64,000 nt of DNA from Verrucomicrobiota bacterium (GTDB lineage: Bacteria; Verrucomicrobiota; Verrucomicrobiia; Opitutales; Opitutaceae), in the NCBI GenBank assembly GCA_023433275.1, contig JAEZDN010000144.1, positions 1-64,000 of the forward strand, given 5' to 3'. The number at the start of each line of letters is the position of its first letter. Position 1 is the first letter of the stretch. Shown here one piece after another: positions 7,081 to 15,849 of this stretch. The translations under genes and the position numbers were made by a program. The notes beneath the pieces were generated by a model. It did not search any database, was not told the origin of the DNA, and saw nothing but the letters and a program-made list of their open reading frames with translations.

Positions 7081-8043
7081 ATGCCTCCCGATCTCAACGC
7101 CGTCCGCACGTATCTGATTTCATTGCAGGATCTGATTTGCACGGCCCTGGAAAACGAAGATGGCACCGGCAAATTCCAAGAGGACAGTTGGTCGCGGAAC
7201 GAAGGGGGCGGCGGTCGTTCGCGCGTGCTCAGCGAGGGTGCGGTTTTTGAGAAGGCGGGCGTCGGATTCTCCCACGTCATGGGGGGTTCCCTCCCACCGT
7301 CCGCCACCGCGTCGCGCCCCGAACTCGCCGGCCGACCCTTTCACGCCCTCGGCGTTTCCCTGGTCATTCACCCGCGCAATCCCTACGTCCCGACCAGCCA
7401 CATGAACGTGCGCTTTTTCTGCGCCGGGCCCGGTCTCGACTCCTGGCCCGCGCAAGCGGGCGCGGCTGGCGCCCCGGACCCCGGCGCGCTCACCTGGTGG
7501 TTTGGCGGTGGGTTCGACCTGACCCCGTACTATGGATTCAGGGAGGATGCCGCGCACTGGCACCGGACGGCGCGCGACGCGACGGGGGAAAACTATCCGC
7601 GTTTCAAGCGCTGGTGCGACGACTACTTCTACCTGAAACACCGCGCCGAACCGCGCGGGGTCGGCGGAATATTCTTCGACGATTTCAACGCCCCGGGCTT
7701 CGCCGACAGTTTCGCGCTGATGCGCCGCGTCGGCGATGCATTCCTGCCGGCCTACCTGCCCATCGTTCAGCGCCGCCGTGCAACCCCCCATGGTGCGCGC
7801 GAGCGAGATTTTCAACTCTATCGCCGCGGCCGCTACGTGGAATTCAACCTCGTCTGGGACCGGGGCACCCACTTCGGCCTGCAAAGCGGCGGACGCACCG
7901 AATCGATCCTCATGTCCCTCCCGCCGCTCGTGGCCTGGCGCTACGATTGGAAGCCGGAACCCGGCTCGCCTGAAGCCGAACTCTACGAGGTGTTCCTCAA
8001 GCCAAGGAATTGGGCGGATGAGGTTCCCGCTGGCGCCCCCTGA
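7081..8043 (+). CDS. hemF: Oxygen-dependent coproporphyrinogen III oxidase
   Basis: HemF oxidatively decarboxylates coproporphyrinogen III to protoporphyrinogen IX in late haem synthesis, using O2. The 320-residue sequence holds the family landmarks in order: Trp-Ser-Arg-Asn-Glu-Gly-Gly-Gly-Gly-Arg-Ser-Arg, His-Pro-Arg-Asn-Pro-Tyr-Val-Pro-Thr-Ser-His-Met-Asn, Trp-Trp-Phe-Gly-Gly-Gly-Phe-Asp-Leu-Thr-Pro-Tyr-Tyr, Gly-Gly-Ile-Phe-Phe-Asp-Asp-Phe-Asn, and Arg-Gly-Arg-Tyr-Val-Glu-Phe-Asn-Leu-Val-Trp-Asp-Arg-Gly-Thr. The ATG at 7081 matches the normal family start; a longer frame adds 15 unlikely residues. hemE follows after 65 bases. Confidence 0.96.
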   Translation: MPPDLNAVRTYLISLQDLICTALENEDGTGKFQEDSWSRNEGGGGRSRVLSEGAVFEKAGVGFSHVMGGSLPPSATASRPELAGRPFHALGVSLVIHPRNPYVPTSHMNVRFFCAGPGLDSWPAQAGAAGAPDPGALTWWFGGGFDLTPYYGFREDAAHWHRTARDATGENYPRFKRWCDDYFYLKHRAEPRGVGGIFFDDFNAPGFADSFALMRRVGDAFLPAYLPIVQRRRATPHGARERDFQLYRRGRYVEFNLVWDRGTHFGLQSGGRTESILMSLPPLVAWRYDWKPEPGSPEAELYEVFLKPRNWADEVPAGAP

Positions 8044-8108
8044 AGTGACCCGGAATTCGCGCTTAACCCTTCCCTCCGGATGACTCCTGCCTTTTGCTCT
8101 CACCACCC

Positions 8109-9134
8109 ATGACCAGTCGCGACCGCTTCCTCACCGCCTGTGCCTGCAGCCCCCTCGACCGGCCGCCGGTCTGGATCATGCGCCAGGCCGGCCGCTATCT
8201 TCCGGAATATCGGGCGCTCAAGGCCCGGCACTCCTTCCTTGAAATGGTGCGCACGCCGGAACTCGCCGCCGAGGTGACCCTGCAGCCCCTCAAGCGATTC
8301 GCCCTCGATGCCGCGATCATCTTTTCCGACATCCTCGTCGTCCCGGAAGCGCTTGGGCAGGGCTATAAATTCCGTGAAGCCGGTGGCATCGAGATGGATT
8401 TCCGCCTCGATACCAGGGCCCAGCTCGACCGGCTCGAACCCTCCGGGGTGGCCCAGCGGCTCGATTACGTGGCTCAGGCCCTCCGGAGGGTGAAGACGGA
8501 ACTGAAGGGCGAGCGCGCACTCCTGGGTTTTGGCGGGTCCCCCTGGACCCTCGCCACCTACATGGTCGAGGGCGGCTCGTCCGACGACTACCTGCGGATC
8601 AAGCAGCTGTTCTATACGGACCGCCCGTTCTTTGACGCGCTCATGGAGAAACTGACGGCCGCGTTGATCGAGTATTTCAAAATGCAGATCGAGGCCGGCG
8701 CCGACGCCATCCAGCTTTTCGACTCATGGGGCGGGATCATCGCCGGCCCGGATTATGAGGCGGCCTCGCTGCGATGGATGCGCGACATCATCGCTGCCCT
8801 GCCCCGCGATTTCCCGGTAATCCTCTACGCCAAGGGTTCGTCCTCCCAACTCACGGACATGGCCTTCAGCGGCGCGCGAGTCCTCGGCGTGGACTGGACG
8901 GTTGATCTCGGCGTCGTGCGCCGGCTGGTCCCCGCCACGATCGCCCTCCAGGGGAATCTCGATCCGGTGCTCATGAACACCTCGCCGGAAATCGTGCGCC
9001 GCGAGGTGACGCGCTTGCTGGAAACGATGCGCGGGGCGCCCGGTCACATTTTCAACCTGGGCCACGGGATCATGCCCCAGGCGAAGATTGAATGCATGGA
9101 GGCTCTCGTCGCGACCGTCACCGGGTGGAAATAG
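8109..9134 (+). CDS. hemE: Uroporphyrinogen decarboxylase
   Basis: HemE converts uroporphyrinogen III to coproporphyrinogen III by removing four acetate carboxyls, supplying the substrate for the HemF encoded just upstream. The 341-residue protein has both family signatures: Pro-Val-Trp-Ile-Met-Arg-Gln-Ala-Gly-Arg-Tyr-Leu-Pro-Glu-Tyr near residue 20, and Gly-Phe-Gly-Gly-Ser-Pro-Trp-Thr-Leu-Ala-Thr-Tyr-Met near 140. Asp-Ser-Trp-Gly-Gly and the C-terminal Asn-Leu-Gly-His-Gly-Ile are also present. The ATG at 8109 precedes the conserved Arg-Asp-Arg-Phe-Leu. It sits in the middle of a three-gene haem cluster. Confidence 0.97.
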   Translation: MTSRDRFLTACACSPLDRPPVWIMRQAGRYLPEYRALKARHSFLEMVRTPELAAEVTLQPLKRFALDAAIIFSDILVVPEALGQGYKFREAGGIEMDFRLDTRAQLDRLEPSGVAQRLDYVAQALRRVKTELKGERALLGFGGSPWTLATYMVEGGSSDDYLRIKQLFYTDRPFFDALMEKLTAALIEYFKMQIEAGADAIQLFDSWGGIIAGPDYEAASLRWMRDIIAALPRDFPVILYAKGSSSQLTDMAFSGARVLGVDWTVDLGVVRRLVPATIALQGNLDPVLMNTSPEIVRREVTRLLETMRGAPGHIFNLGHGIMPQAKIECMEALVATVTGWK

Positions 9135-9202
9135 CGCCGGCCGGCCAGACCATGCCAAGATTTGCGCAGTCGCCGGCCCGGGCGTAGGGTATCCTGTTTC
9201 CG

Positions 9203-10573
9203 ATGATTCCACGCAAATCCACGCACGTCGCCATCGTTGGCGGCGGCATCACGGGCTTGACCACTGCCTTCCGGCTGCACGCCCAGAGATGTCGCGTCAC
9301 CGTCTTTGAGCGCGGCCCGCAGCCCGGCGGCGCCATCCGCACCACGTTGGATGGCGGCTGGCTCATCGAAGGCGGACCGAACTCGCTGCAATACGGCCCC
9401 GCCGTGCAACAACTGGTCGCGGATCTTGGGCTGGGCCCCGAACTCCTGTCCGCGTCGCCCCTGGCCCGTCACCGGTTTATCGTCCGCAACGGTCAATTCG
9501 TGGCGGTCCCGTCCTCGCCGCCTTCGCTGATCACATCCCCCCTGTTCGGACTGCGCACCAAGCTGTCCCTGATCAGCGAGCTCTTCTCCCGCCCGCGGAT
9601 TCGCAACACCGATCTCAGCCTCGCGGAACTGGTCCGCTCGCATTTCACGCAGGAACTCGTCGACTACGCGGTCAACCCGCTGATTGCGGGGATCTACGCG
9701 GGCGATCCCGAGAAACTGTCGGTCCGCCACGCTTTCCCTCCGCTATGGTCGGCCGAACGCGCCCAAGGCTCCCTCATTCGCGGCATGATGGCCGGCGCCA
9801 AGGCGCGCAAAGCCGGTGGCGGTGGCGCCGTGCCCAAGATCGTTTCCTTCCGTCGGGGGCTGCAGACGCTCACCGACGCCCTCGCGGCCCAGCTTCCTCC
9901 GGGCTCCCTCCTCACCGGCGCAACCATCGAAACCCTCCTCCCCGGCCAGCCGCACCGGCTCGTCTGGCAGAAGGACGGACAGACCGCCTCCGGTGAATTC
10001 GATGCCGTGGTCATCGCCGCCGGCGCGGGCGCCCTCGCCCAGCTCACCATTGGCAGCCTGGGGGAACGTCCCCTCGCGTCCCTGGAAAACATTCCGCATC
10101 CGCCCGTAACCTCGCTGTTCCTGGGCTATCGGCGGGACCAGGTGCGGCATCCCCTCGACGGGTTCGGTGGGCTCGTGCCGGCGGTGGAACGCCGCGAGGT
10201 GCTCGGGGTGTTGTTCTCCTCCACCCTGTTTCCCGGACGAGCGCCGGACGGGCACGTTGCCCTGACCCTGTTCGTCGGCGGCATGCGCCAGCCGGACAAC
10301 GCGCGGCTGGGGCTCGACTCCCTGCTCGGTCACATCGGCCGGGACCTGCGCGATCTCGTCGGCGTGGAAGGTCCGCCGGTGTTCGTGCGCCATACCCACT
10401 GGCCTCGCGCCATCCCCCAATATGTGATCGGCTATGAGCGCTGGCTCGATCAGATCAACGCCCTGGAATCGCAACACGCGCGCCTGTTCATTGGCGGCAA
10501 CGCGCGCGACGGCATCTCGGTGCCCGATTGCATCAAGAGCGGCGAGAAACTCGCGGCGCGCGTCCTCCAGTAG
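9203..10573 (+). CDS. hemY: Protoporphyrinogen oxidase, FAD-dependent HemY type
   Basis: This 456-residue flavoprotein oxidises protoporphyrinogen IX to protoporphyrin IX (in some lineages coproporphyrinogen III instead). Residues about 7-40 form the FAD-binding Rossmann motif Val-Gly-Gly-Gly-Ile-Thr-Gly-Leu-Thr-Thr-Ala-Phe and Val-Phe-Glu-Arg, followed by Pro-Gly-Gly-Ala-Ile-Arg-Thr and Glu-Gly-Gly-Pro-Asn-Ser. The C-terminal FAD segment Leu-Phe-Ile-Gly-Gly-Asn-Ala-Arg-Asp-Gly-Ile-Ser-Val is intact. It completes the hemF-hemE-hemY set after a 68-base gap. Confidence 0.93.
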   Translation: MIPRKSTHVAIVGGGITGLTTAFRLHAQRCRVTVFERGPQPGGAIRTTLDGGWLIEGGPNSLQYGPAVQQLVADLGLGPELLSASPLARHRFIVRNGQFVAVPSSPPSLITSPLFGLRTKLSLISELFSRPRIRNTDLSLAELVRSHFTQELVDYAVNPLIAGIYAGDPEKLSVRHAFPPLWSAERAQGSLIRGMMAGAKARKAGGGGAVPKIVSFRRGLQTLTDALAAQLPPGSLLTGATIETLLPGQPHRLVWQKDGQTASGEFDAVVIAAGAGALAQLTIGSLGERPLASLENIPHPPVTSLFLGYRRDQVRHPLDGFGGLVPAVERREVLGVLFSSTLFPGRAPDGHVALTLFVGGMRQPDNARLGLDSLLGHIGRDLRDLVGVEGPPVFVRHTHWPRAIPQYVIGYERWLDQINALESQHARLFIGGNARDGISVPDCIKSGEKLAARVLQ

Positions 10574-10627
10574 CGTCGCGCGGATCGCGATACGACCTGA
10601 CCGGCACCCGGGAGAGCGGCCCGTCGC

Positions 10628-11254
10628 TCAACCCTGCCGTTCTTCCGTCGGCGCCGCTTCGACCGTCGTCGGAACCGCTTCCGCCGCGGGCGCCTCAGCG
10701 GCCGGGGCGGAGGCACTTGGCTTGGGTTTCGGCGCCCCCACCAGTACCCCGAGGTGTTCCTGAATCTTCTGGAAAAACTCCGCGTTGAGATCGCCCACCG
10801 GCACCTCATACAGGACGCGCGATGGCATGTGTTCGAGCAATTGCTTCGAACGGTCCGCGCTCAGGCCGCGTGGCTTGAGGATTTTCTTCCTCTCGAGCAT
10901 CAGCGCCAGGAACTGAAGGAGCGGCGTATTGATCGCGCTGGAACTGGCGTCCTCGATCTCCGACTCCGAACCGGCCCCGGCCGCGGTCGCGAGGGTCAGG
11001 AAGAGGTTCTCGGCCGTGAACTTCAGGTTGCGGTCGGAATTGTCCTCCCGCCGCGGCTTGAAATCCGCCGTCACCCAGCGGCAATACACGAAGGCCGGCG
11101 GCATGAACTTGCCGTCCTCGGCCTCGATCAGGTCGCGCCGGGCCACCTCGCCGGTCGCCTCGCGGACAAGATAGCTCACGACGCGATCGTGCTCCGCGAA
11201 TTCGCGGCCGCTGACAAAGCACTTGGTGGCGATCGGATGAAGGTTCAGCTCCAT
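10628..11254 (-). CDS. Conserved protein of unknown function with Ala/Pro-rich tail
   Basis: The 208-residue protein begins with a compact region (Cys-Phe-Val-Ser-Gly-Arg-Glu-Phe-Ala-Glu-His-Asp-Arg-Val-Val-Ser-Tyr-Leu-Val-Arg) followed by Phe-Val-Tyr-Cys-Arg-Trp, reminiscent of short zinc-ribbon-like domains but with only two Cys. A helical middle (Leu-Leu-Gln-Phe-Leu-Ala-Leu-Met-Leu-Glu-Arg-Lys-Lys-Ile-Leu-Lys) and a final Ala/Pro-rich stretch of about 35 residues follow. No signal peptide or membrane segment is seen. It converges with hemY with 54 bases between. I do not recognise a characterised family. Confidence 0.72.
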   Translation of the reverse strand: MELNLHPIATKCFVSGREFAEHDRVVSYLVREATGEVARRDLIEAEDGKFMPPAFVYCRWVTADFKPRREDNSDRNLKFTAENLFLTLATAAGAGSESEIEDASSSAINTPLLQFLALMLERKKILKPRGLSADRSKQLLEHMPSRVLYEVPVGDLNAEFFQKIQEHLGVLVGAPKPKPSASAPAAEAPAAEAVPTTVEAAPTEERQG

Positions 11255-11417
11255 GAGTGTTTCCTGTTTAACCCGGACCGGAGTGAAAGCTAGCCAATTT
11301 CCCCATCCGGCGGGGCCGGCATTCGCGACGGCCGATGTCGCGCGAACGGCGCCTGATTAGAGGCTGTCTTTTTGTCTGTTCTCGGCCCCGGCTCCGCTGT
11401 TTTCTGGTCCCGTTCCC

Positions 11418-12419
11418 ATGGCCGACCACCCCACTCCGCTTGCCGTTCGCGACATCAAGACCCTCGCCGGGGGCGACATTTTCAGCAGCGTGCTGCTGGT
11501 CCGCCGGGTCACCAACAAGACGGCGAAGAATGGAAACGTCTTTCTCGCCGTCGAACTCGGGGACAAGACCGGAAGCTTCAACCTCAATATTTTTGGCGAC
11601 AGTCCGGCGTTCGAACTTTTCACCAGCCTCAAGGAAGGCGGTGTGGTCCGCGTCGAGGCCAAGGTGGAATTCTTTCAGGAACGAATCTCCCCGCGCCTTA
11701 TGCGGGCCGAGGCCATCTCCTCCGATCAACTCGCCGGTTCCCCGCTTCTCGGCAACCTGGTCGAGACTGCTCCCGAGGACGCTGATCTCCTCTGGGCCGA
11801 GTTCCAGGAGTACATCGCATCGATCCAGCACGCGGAGCTGCGGGCCACGGTCCAGGCGTTGTTCGATGAGATCGGCGAACAATTCCGCACCGCTCCCGCC
11901 GCCGTGGCCATGCACCACGCCTATCGCCATGGCTTGCTCGAGCACACCACCCACATGGCCCGCGCCGCCAAGGCGCTCCTGCCGCTCTACCCGGAAGTCG
12001 ATGCCGACCTCGCGATGGCCGGCGTGCTGGTCCACGACACCGGCAAGGTCGTCGAATACCAGGGCGACCTCGTCACCGCCAAGAGCCGCAAGGGCATTCT
12101 GCAGGGCCACGTCGTCCTCGGCTACCAATTGGTCCGCAAGGCCGGCATTAAATCGAAGCTCAGCTCCGACCTGCTTGAACGCCTCGAACACATTGTCCTC
12201 AGTCACCAAGGCGAGCTCGAATGGGGCGCCGCCGTCATCGCCGCCACCCCCGAGGCCGTCTTCGTCGCCAAGGTCGACGACCTCGACGCCAAGATGGGCA
12301 TGGTCCAGAGACTGCTGCGCCAGGCCGGCGAAAACGACGAGTTCTCCGATCGTCACATGGGACTGAATTCGCCATTGCTGCTGACCAAGCCGGTGAAAGG
12401 TGAGCGCAATCAGCAGTAA
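11418..12419 (+). CDS. YhaM-like 3'-5' exoribonuclease (OB-fold plus HD domain)
   Basis: The 333-residue protein has an amino-terminal OB-fold nucleic-acid-binding domain (about residues 15-110, with Phe-Leu-Ala-Val-Glu-Leu-Gly-Asp-Lys-Thr-Gly) and an HD phosphohydrolase domain. The HD metal ligands are readable: His-His-Ala-Tyr-Arg-His-Gly-Leu-Leu-Glu-His-Thr near residue 160, then Val-Leu-Val-His-Asp-Thr-Gly-Lys near 205, and Ser-His-Gln-Gly-Glu-Leu-Glu-Trp-Gly near 265. This matches YhaM/CBF1 exoribonucleases, which shorten RNA and DNA 3' ends. The ATG at 11418 precedes the conserved domain directly. The neighbours give no further clue. Confidence 0.86.
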   Translation: MADHPTPLAVRDIKTLAGGDIFSSVLLVRRVTNKTAKNGNVFLAVELGDKTGSFNLNIFGDSPAFELFTSLKEGGVVRVEAKVEFFQERISPRLMRAEAISSDQLAGSPLLGNLVETAPEDADLLWAEFQEYIASIQHAELRATVQALFDEIGEQFRTAPAAVAMHHAYRHGLLEHTTHMARAAKALLPLYPEVDADLAMAGVLVHDTGKVVEYQGDLVTAKSRKGILQGHVVLGYQLVRKAGIKSKLSSDLLERLEHIVLSHQGELEWGAAVIAATPEAVFVAKVDDLDAKMGMVQRLLRQAGENDEFSDRHMGLNSPLLLTKPVKGERNQQ

Positions 12420-12643
12420 GCCATAGGCTTTCAGTTCGGTCGCAAGACCATCGAGCGGGTTCCTGAGCACAACGCTAGAGCATCCCAAGCGATGCCGAAA
12501 GCGGCACCAGGCAACAGAGCGCTGACGATCCGCCAAGAGAGCAACCTCATCGCCCGAGTTAATGACACCTGCCTTCTTCCGGTCCCGTGTCCCTGTGCCT
12601 CTGTGCGCCCAATCGTTTCGCGTGATTCCCCTGCCCATCAAGG
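12420..12643. other. Non-coding stretch before the palindromic repeat
   Basis: About 220 bases after the exoribonuclease gene hold no convincing reading frame, tRNA or terminator. Around 12585-12605 there is a run of GTG/TGTG words spaced by a few bases, loosely like the short degenerate TGTG-type dispersed sequences found between genes in many genomes. A second, clearer example lies at 59497-59623. Confidence 0.5.
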
Positions 12644-12777
12644 TTGGAGCGATTCCGCAGTGCGCAGTCGAACTGTTCCGGTGTAGGGGCGTGGCTCGTC
12701 CACGCCCTGGGTTCCCGCCGCGAGAAAAGGGCGCGGTCGAGCCGCGCCCCTACATCTGACTGCATATTTCCGGCTCA
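12644..12777. repeat. Palindromic dispersed repeat, copy 1 (two tandem hairpins)
   Basis: This element is a large imperfect palindrome. Its outer arms, 12682-12698 and 12738-12754, are inverted copies of one another with one mismatch in 17. Inside are two perfect 8-base-pair hairpins: GGGCGTGG-CTCGT-CCACGCCC (12687-12707) and GGGCGCGG-TCGAG-CCGCGCCC (12729-12749). Similarity to a second copy at 59336-59475 starts about 40 bases before the outer arm and ends about 23 bases after it. It lies between the 3' ends of two converging genes. The architecture is that of REP/BIME elements; no RAYT transposase gene is in the window. Confidence 0.82.
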
Positions 12778-12806
12778 GTGCATGGAGCTAACCGCCTTTC
12801 GCCTTC

Positions 12807-14045
12807 TCACGTCAGCAACTGCACGATCCGGATAATCGGCAGAAACAGCGCGATCACGATCGTGCCCACCACGAGCGCCAGGAACAAAATCAGGATCGGC
12901 TCGATGAGCGAGCTGAGTCCGGCCACGGCGTTGTCCACCTCGTCCTCATAGATGTCGGCCACCTTGTTGAGCATTTCGGGCAGCTGCCCCGTTTGCTCAC
13001 CCACGTCGATCATGCTCGTCACCACGGGCGGGAATACCCGCGTTGACTCCAATGGCCGCGCCACCGGGGCGCCCTCCTTCACCCGATCATGCACGCGCAG
13101 GACAGCCTCCGCCACGCGCACGTTCCCACAGGTGTCGCGCGTGATCAGCAGCGCCGGCAGGATCGGCACGCCACTTGACAGGAGTGTGCCCAGCGTTCGC
13201 CCAAAGCGCGCGATGATCGCCTTCAACAGCAGGTCGCCAAAAAGCGGCAGTCGCACCACCAGCGTGTCGAGCATGCGCCTGCCGGTCCGCGTTCGCCGGA
13301 AATACTGGAAGGACACCCAGGCCATGCCGGCCAAGCCGAGACCGAGCGCAGCGTGCTGCCGAGCAAGTGCGCTGACCGCGAGCACCGCCTGCGTCAGCGG
13401 CGGCAAGGGCGCGCCTTTCAACAGATCGGCGAATATCTGTTGAAACCGGGGCACCACGAAAACCAGCAGCCCGGCCAGGATCGCGCCCGCAACGCCGAGC
13501 ACAACGGCTGGATAGACCAGCGCCGCGATGACTTTCCCCCGCACCTGGAGGCTCTTTTCCTGGAAACGCGCCAGCCGCTCCATGACCACGTCCAGTTGCC
13601 CACCGGCTTCACCCGCGCGGACCATATTCAGATACAAGGCATCAAAAACCCGCGGATGCCGGGCCATCGCAGCGGAAAGCGCATCGCCGGATTTGATGCG
13701 TTCGCCGAGGCTTTCCACCACCTGCAGCAGCCGAGGGTTTCGCTGCTGCCGCGCGAGCGCCTCCAGCGCCCGCAACAACGGCATGCCGGCCCGCAGCAGC
13801 GTGCCGAGCTGGCGCGTAAACACCGCCAGGTCACGCGCGCGAACGCCGCGGAAAAGTTCCCAGGAACGACGCGTTCGCCGCCCGCATTCGGCCCGTTCCT
13901 CGGATAGTGCCGCGGGCCCCACGGACGTGGGGAACAGTCCCCGATTTCTCAACATTCTTGCCACCGTCTGCGCGTCATGCGCCTCGAGGAGGCCGCTCTG
14001 TTCGATGCCCCGATGGTCGAGTGCGCTGTAGTTGAAGGCCGGCAT
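12807..14045 (-). CDS. gspF: Type II secretion / type IV pilus inner-membrane platform protein
   Basis: The 412-residue protein is a PilC/GspF polytopic platform protein. It begins Met-Pro-Ala-Phe-Asn-Tyr-Ser-Ala-Leu-Asp-x-x-Gly, the usual PilC/GspF start, and has two repeated GspF domains (about residues 80-205 and 280-405). Each has Phe-Thr-Arg-Gln-Leu-Gly-Thr-Leu-Leu-Arg-Ala-Gly-Met-Pro-Leu or its equivalent, and Gly-Glu-x-x-Gly-Gln-Leu. Hydrophobic segments lie near residues 180-205, 235 and at the C terminus. A frame upstream adds 47 unlikely residues, so the ATG at 14045 is chosen. It is the last gene of a minus-strand unit after gspE, 70 bases downstream. Confidence 0.93.
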   Translation of the reverse strand: MPAFNYSALDHRGIEQSGLLEAHDAQTVARMLRNRGLFPTSVGPAALSEERAECGRRTRRSWELFRGVRARDLAVFTRQLGTLLRAGMPLLRALEALARQQRNPRLLQVVESLGERIKSGDALSAAMARHPRVFDALYLNMVRAGEAGGQLDVVMERLARFQEKSLQVRGKVIAALVYPAVVLGVAGAILAGLLVFVVPRFQQIFADLLKGAPLPPLTQAVLAVSALARQHAALGLGLAGMAWVSFQYFRRTRTGRRMLDTLVVRLPLFGDLLLKAIIARFGRTLGTLLSSGVPILPALLITRDTCGNVRVAEAVLRVHDRVKEGAPVARPLESTRVFPPVVTSMIDVGEQTGQLPEMLNKVADIYEDEVDNAVAGLSSLIEPILILFLALVVGTIVIALFLPIIRIVQLLT

Positions 14046-14115
14046 GGTCAAACTGCGTGACGGGAAGTTCGCCTCGCCAGGATCCTGGGTGCCGCTGGAT
14101 CGTCTGGCTTCATGA

Positions 14116-15807
14116 TCAGGAAATGCTGCGGATGATTTCCTCCACGGTCGTCTCCCCTTTCGCCACCCTGGCCCAACCCGATTCACGCAGTGAGACCATG
14201 CCTTCGCTGGCCGCCAGATGGCGCAGGTCCATCAGGGATGCGCCGTGAACGATTCGCTCCCGGAGTGGATCGGACATGCGCAGGAATTCAAAGATGCCGA
14301 TGCGACCGCGAAAACCCGTCTGCTGGCACGACTGACACCCGGCTCCGCGGAAAAATTTCATGTCAGCCAGGACCTCGGCGGGCGCGTGCAACTGCCGGAC
14401 CAAGTCGGGGGACGGCTGATCCACCCGACGACAGTCAGGACAAATCCTCCGCACCAGGCGCTGGGCCAGCACGGCTTCAACCGTCGACGCCAACAGAAAC
14501 GGCGCGATCCCCATGTCGAGCAGGCGGGTGATCGCCGACGGGGCATCATTGGTATGCAGGGTCGTCAGCACCAGGTGGCCGGTCAACGATGCCTGGATCG
14601 CGATCTGCGCCGTCTCCGCATCGCGCACTTCGCCCACCATCACGATGTCAGGGTCTTGGCGCAGGAAGGTCCGCAACGCGCGGGGAAAGGTCAGCCCGGC
14701 GGCGAGGTTCACGGGCACCTGCATGATCCCGTCGATCTCATACTCAACCGGATCCTCCACGGTCAGGAGCTTGGCGCCGGGCTGGTTGAGTTGCTTCAGG
14801 CAACTGTAGAGCGTCGTGGTCTTGCCTGAACCGGTCGGTCCCGTAACCAGGAGAATTCCGTTGGGCCGGCGGATGATGTCCTCGACTCCGGCCTTCACCG
14901 CGGGAGGAAAACCCAACTGATCCAGTTCGAGCCGCACGGCCGACTGGTCAAGCACGCGGAGCACCACGCTCTCCCCGAACTGCGTGGGCAGGGTCGAGAC
15001 GCGCAGGTCCACGACGCGGCCCGCCAGGGTTAAGCGGATACGACCATCCTGCGGCAGGCGGCGCTCGGCGATGTTCAGGTTGGCGAGAACCTTCAGCCGG
15101 GAGATGATCGGTCCGGCCAGCGCCTTCGGCGGCGGAGTCAGTTCCAGCAGCGTCCCGTCCACGCGATGCCTGATCCGCAATTCATGCTCGAAGGGTTCGA
15201 AATGCACGTCCGACGCATGCGCGCGGATGGCCTGGCCGAGCACCAGGTTCACATAACGGATGATCGGGGTCTGCCCGGCCAGCTGCTCAATTTCCACGCC
15301 GGCCGTTGAAGCGGACAGGCCTGAAGCATGGTTTTTCAGCTCATCCAGCACGTCGCCCTCGGTATCGCCATTGTCGCCATAGTATCGGCGCAAGAGACCC
15401 TGAACACCATCGGGATCGCCCACTACCCTCCTCACGTCGCGTCCCAGCGCGAAAGCGAGGTCACCCTCTATTCCCGGCTCGAAGGGATCAATCGTCGCGA
15501 GGGTGACCGACGCCGCATCCCCCCGGAGCGGAACCACGCCATAGGTGCGGGCCAGCGCAGGCTCCACCAATGCGACGATTCCCGGCTCCAGGCTGTCCGG
15601 AAGTTCGGGCAGGTACTCTCCCCCGAGATGATCCGCAATCGCCCGGAACAACGCGGCTTCCTCAAGCACACCCAGGTCGATCACGGTCCGGGCGAGGGAC
15701 TTTCCACTGCGCAGGTGATGCTCGTGCGCCGTCTGCAGGGACGCCGGATCGGCTAGCCGGCGGGCGGCGAGCAATTCGAGGATGGCCTGATCGTGTCCCG
15801 CAAACAT
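14116..15807 (-). CDS. gspE: Type II secretion / type IV pilus assembly ATPase (GspE/PilB), copy A
   Basis: The 563-residue cytoplasmic ATPase drives pseudopilus extension. An amino-terminal T2SSE_N-type domain (residues 1-150) precedes the ATPase core with Walker A Gly-Pro-Thr-Gly-Ser-Gly-Lys-Thr-Thr-Thr near residue 320, Glu-Asp-Pro-Val-Glu-Tyr, Arg-Gln-Asp-Pro-Asp-Ile-Val-Met-Val-Gly-Glu-Val-Arg-Asp (Walker B region) and His-Thr-Asn-Asp-Ala. A zinc site is built from Cys-Pro-Asp-Cys near residue 455 and Cys-Gln-Ser-Cys near 492. The ATG at 15807 is clean. It lies between pilT and gspF. A second, diverged GspE lies 1.2 kb away, so the two probably serve different machines or form a mixed hexamer. 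Confidence 0.93.
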   Translation of the reverse strand: MFAGHDQAILELLAARRLADPASLQTAHEHHLRSGKSLARTVIDLGVLEEAALFRAIADHLGGEYLPELPDSLEPGIVALVEPALARTYGVVPLRGDAASVTLATIDPFEPGIEGDLAFALGRDVRRVVGDPDGVQGLLRRYYGDNGDTEGDVLDELKNHASGLSASTAGVEIEQLAGQTPIIRYVNLVLGQAIRAHASDVHFEPFEHELRIRHRVDGTLLELTPPPKALAGPIISRLKVLANLNIAERRLPQDGRIRLTLAGRVVDLRVSTLPTQFGESVVLRVLDQSAVRLELDQLGFPPAVKAGVEDIIRRPNGILLVTGPTGSGKTTTLYSCLKQLNQPGAKLLTVEDPVEYEIDGIMQVPVNLAAGLTFPRALRTFLRQDPDIVMVGEVRDAETAQIAIQASLTGHLVLTTLHTNDAPSAITRLLDMGIAPFLLASTVEAVLAQRLVRRICPDCRRVDQPSPDLVRQLHAPAEVLADMKFFRGAGCQSCQQTGFRGRIGIFEFLRMSDPLRERIVHGASLMDLRHLAASEGMVSLRESGWARVAKGETTVEEIIRSIS

Positions 15808-15849
15808 CGCGGAGTCGGCCAGGCCCGGGCCGGAGTCGAGGTGGAGTGT

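Noticed and set aside
11324..11342. CGCGAC...GTCGCG inverted repeat between the unknown protein and the exoribonuclease
   Set aside because: Six-base GC-rich arms are common by chance in this composition and nothing else supports a function.
11268..12641. Long minus-strand frame opposite the exoribonuclease gene
   Set aside because: The opposite frame has intact OB and HD motifs; the minus-strand frame has no conserved features.
12420..12643. Possible tRNA or small RNA gene between the exoribonuclease and repeat copy 1
   Set aside because: No cloverleaf-like arms or T-loop sequence were found; only degenerate TGTG words.
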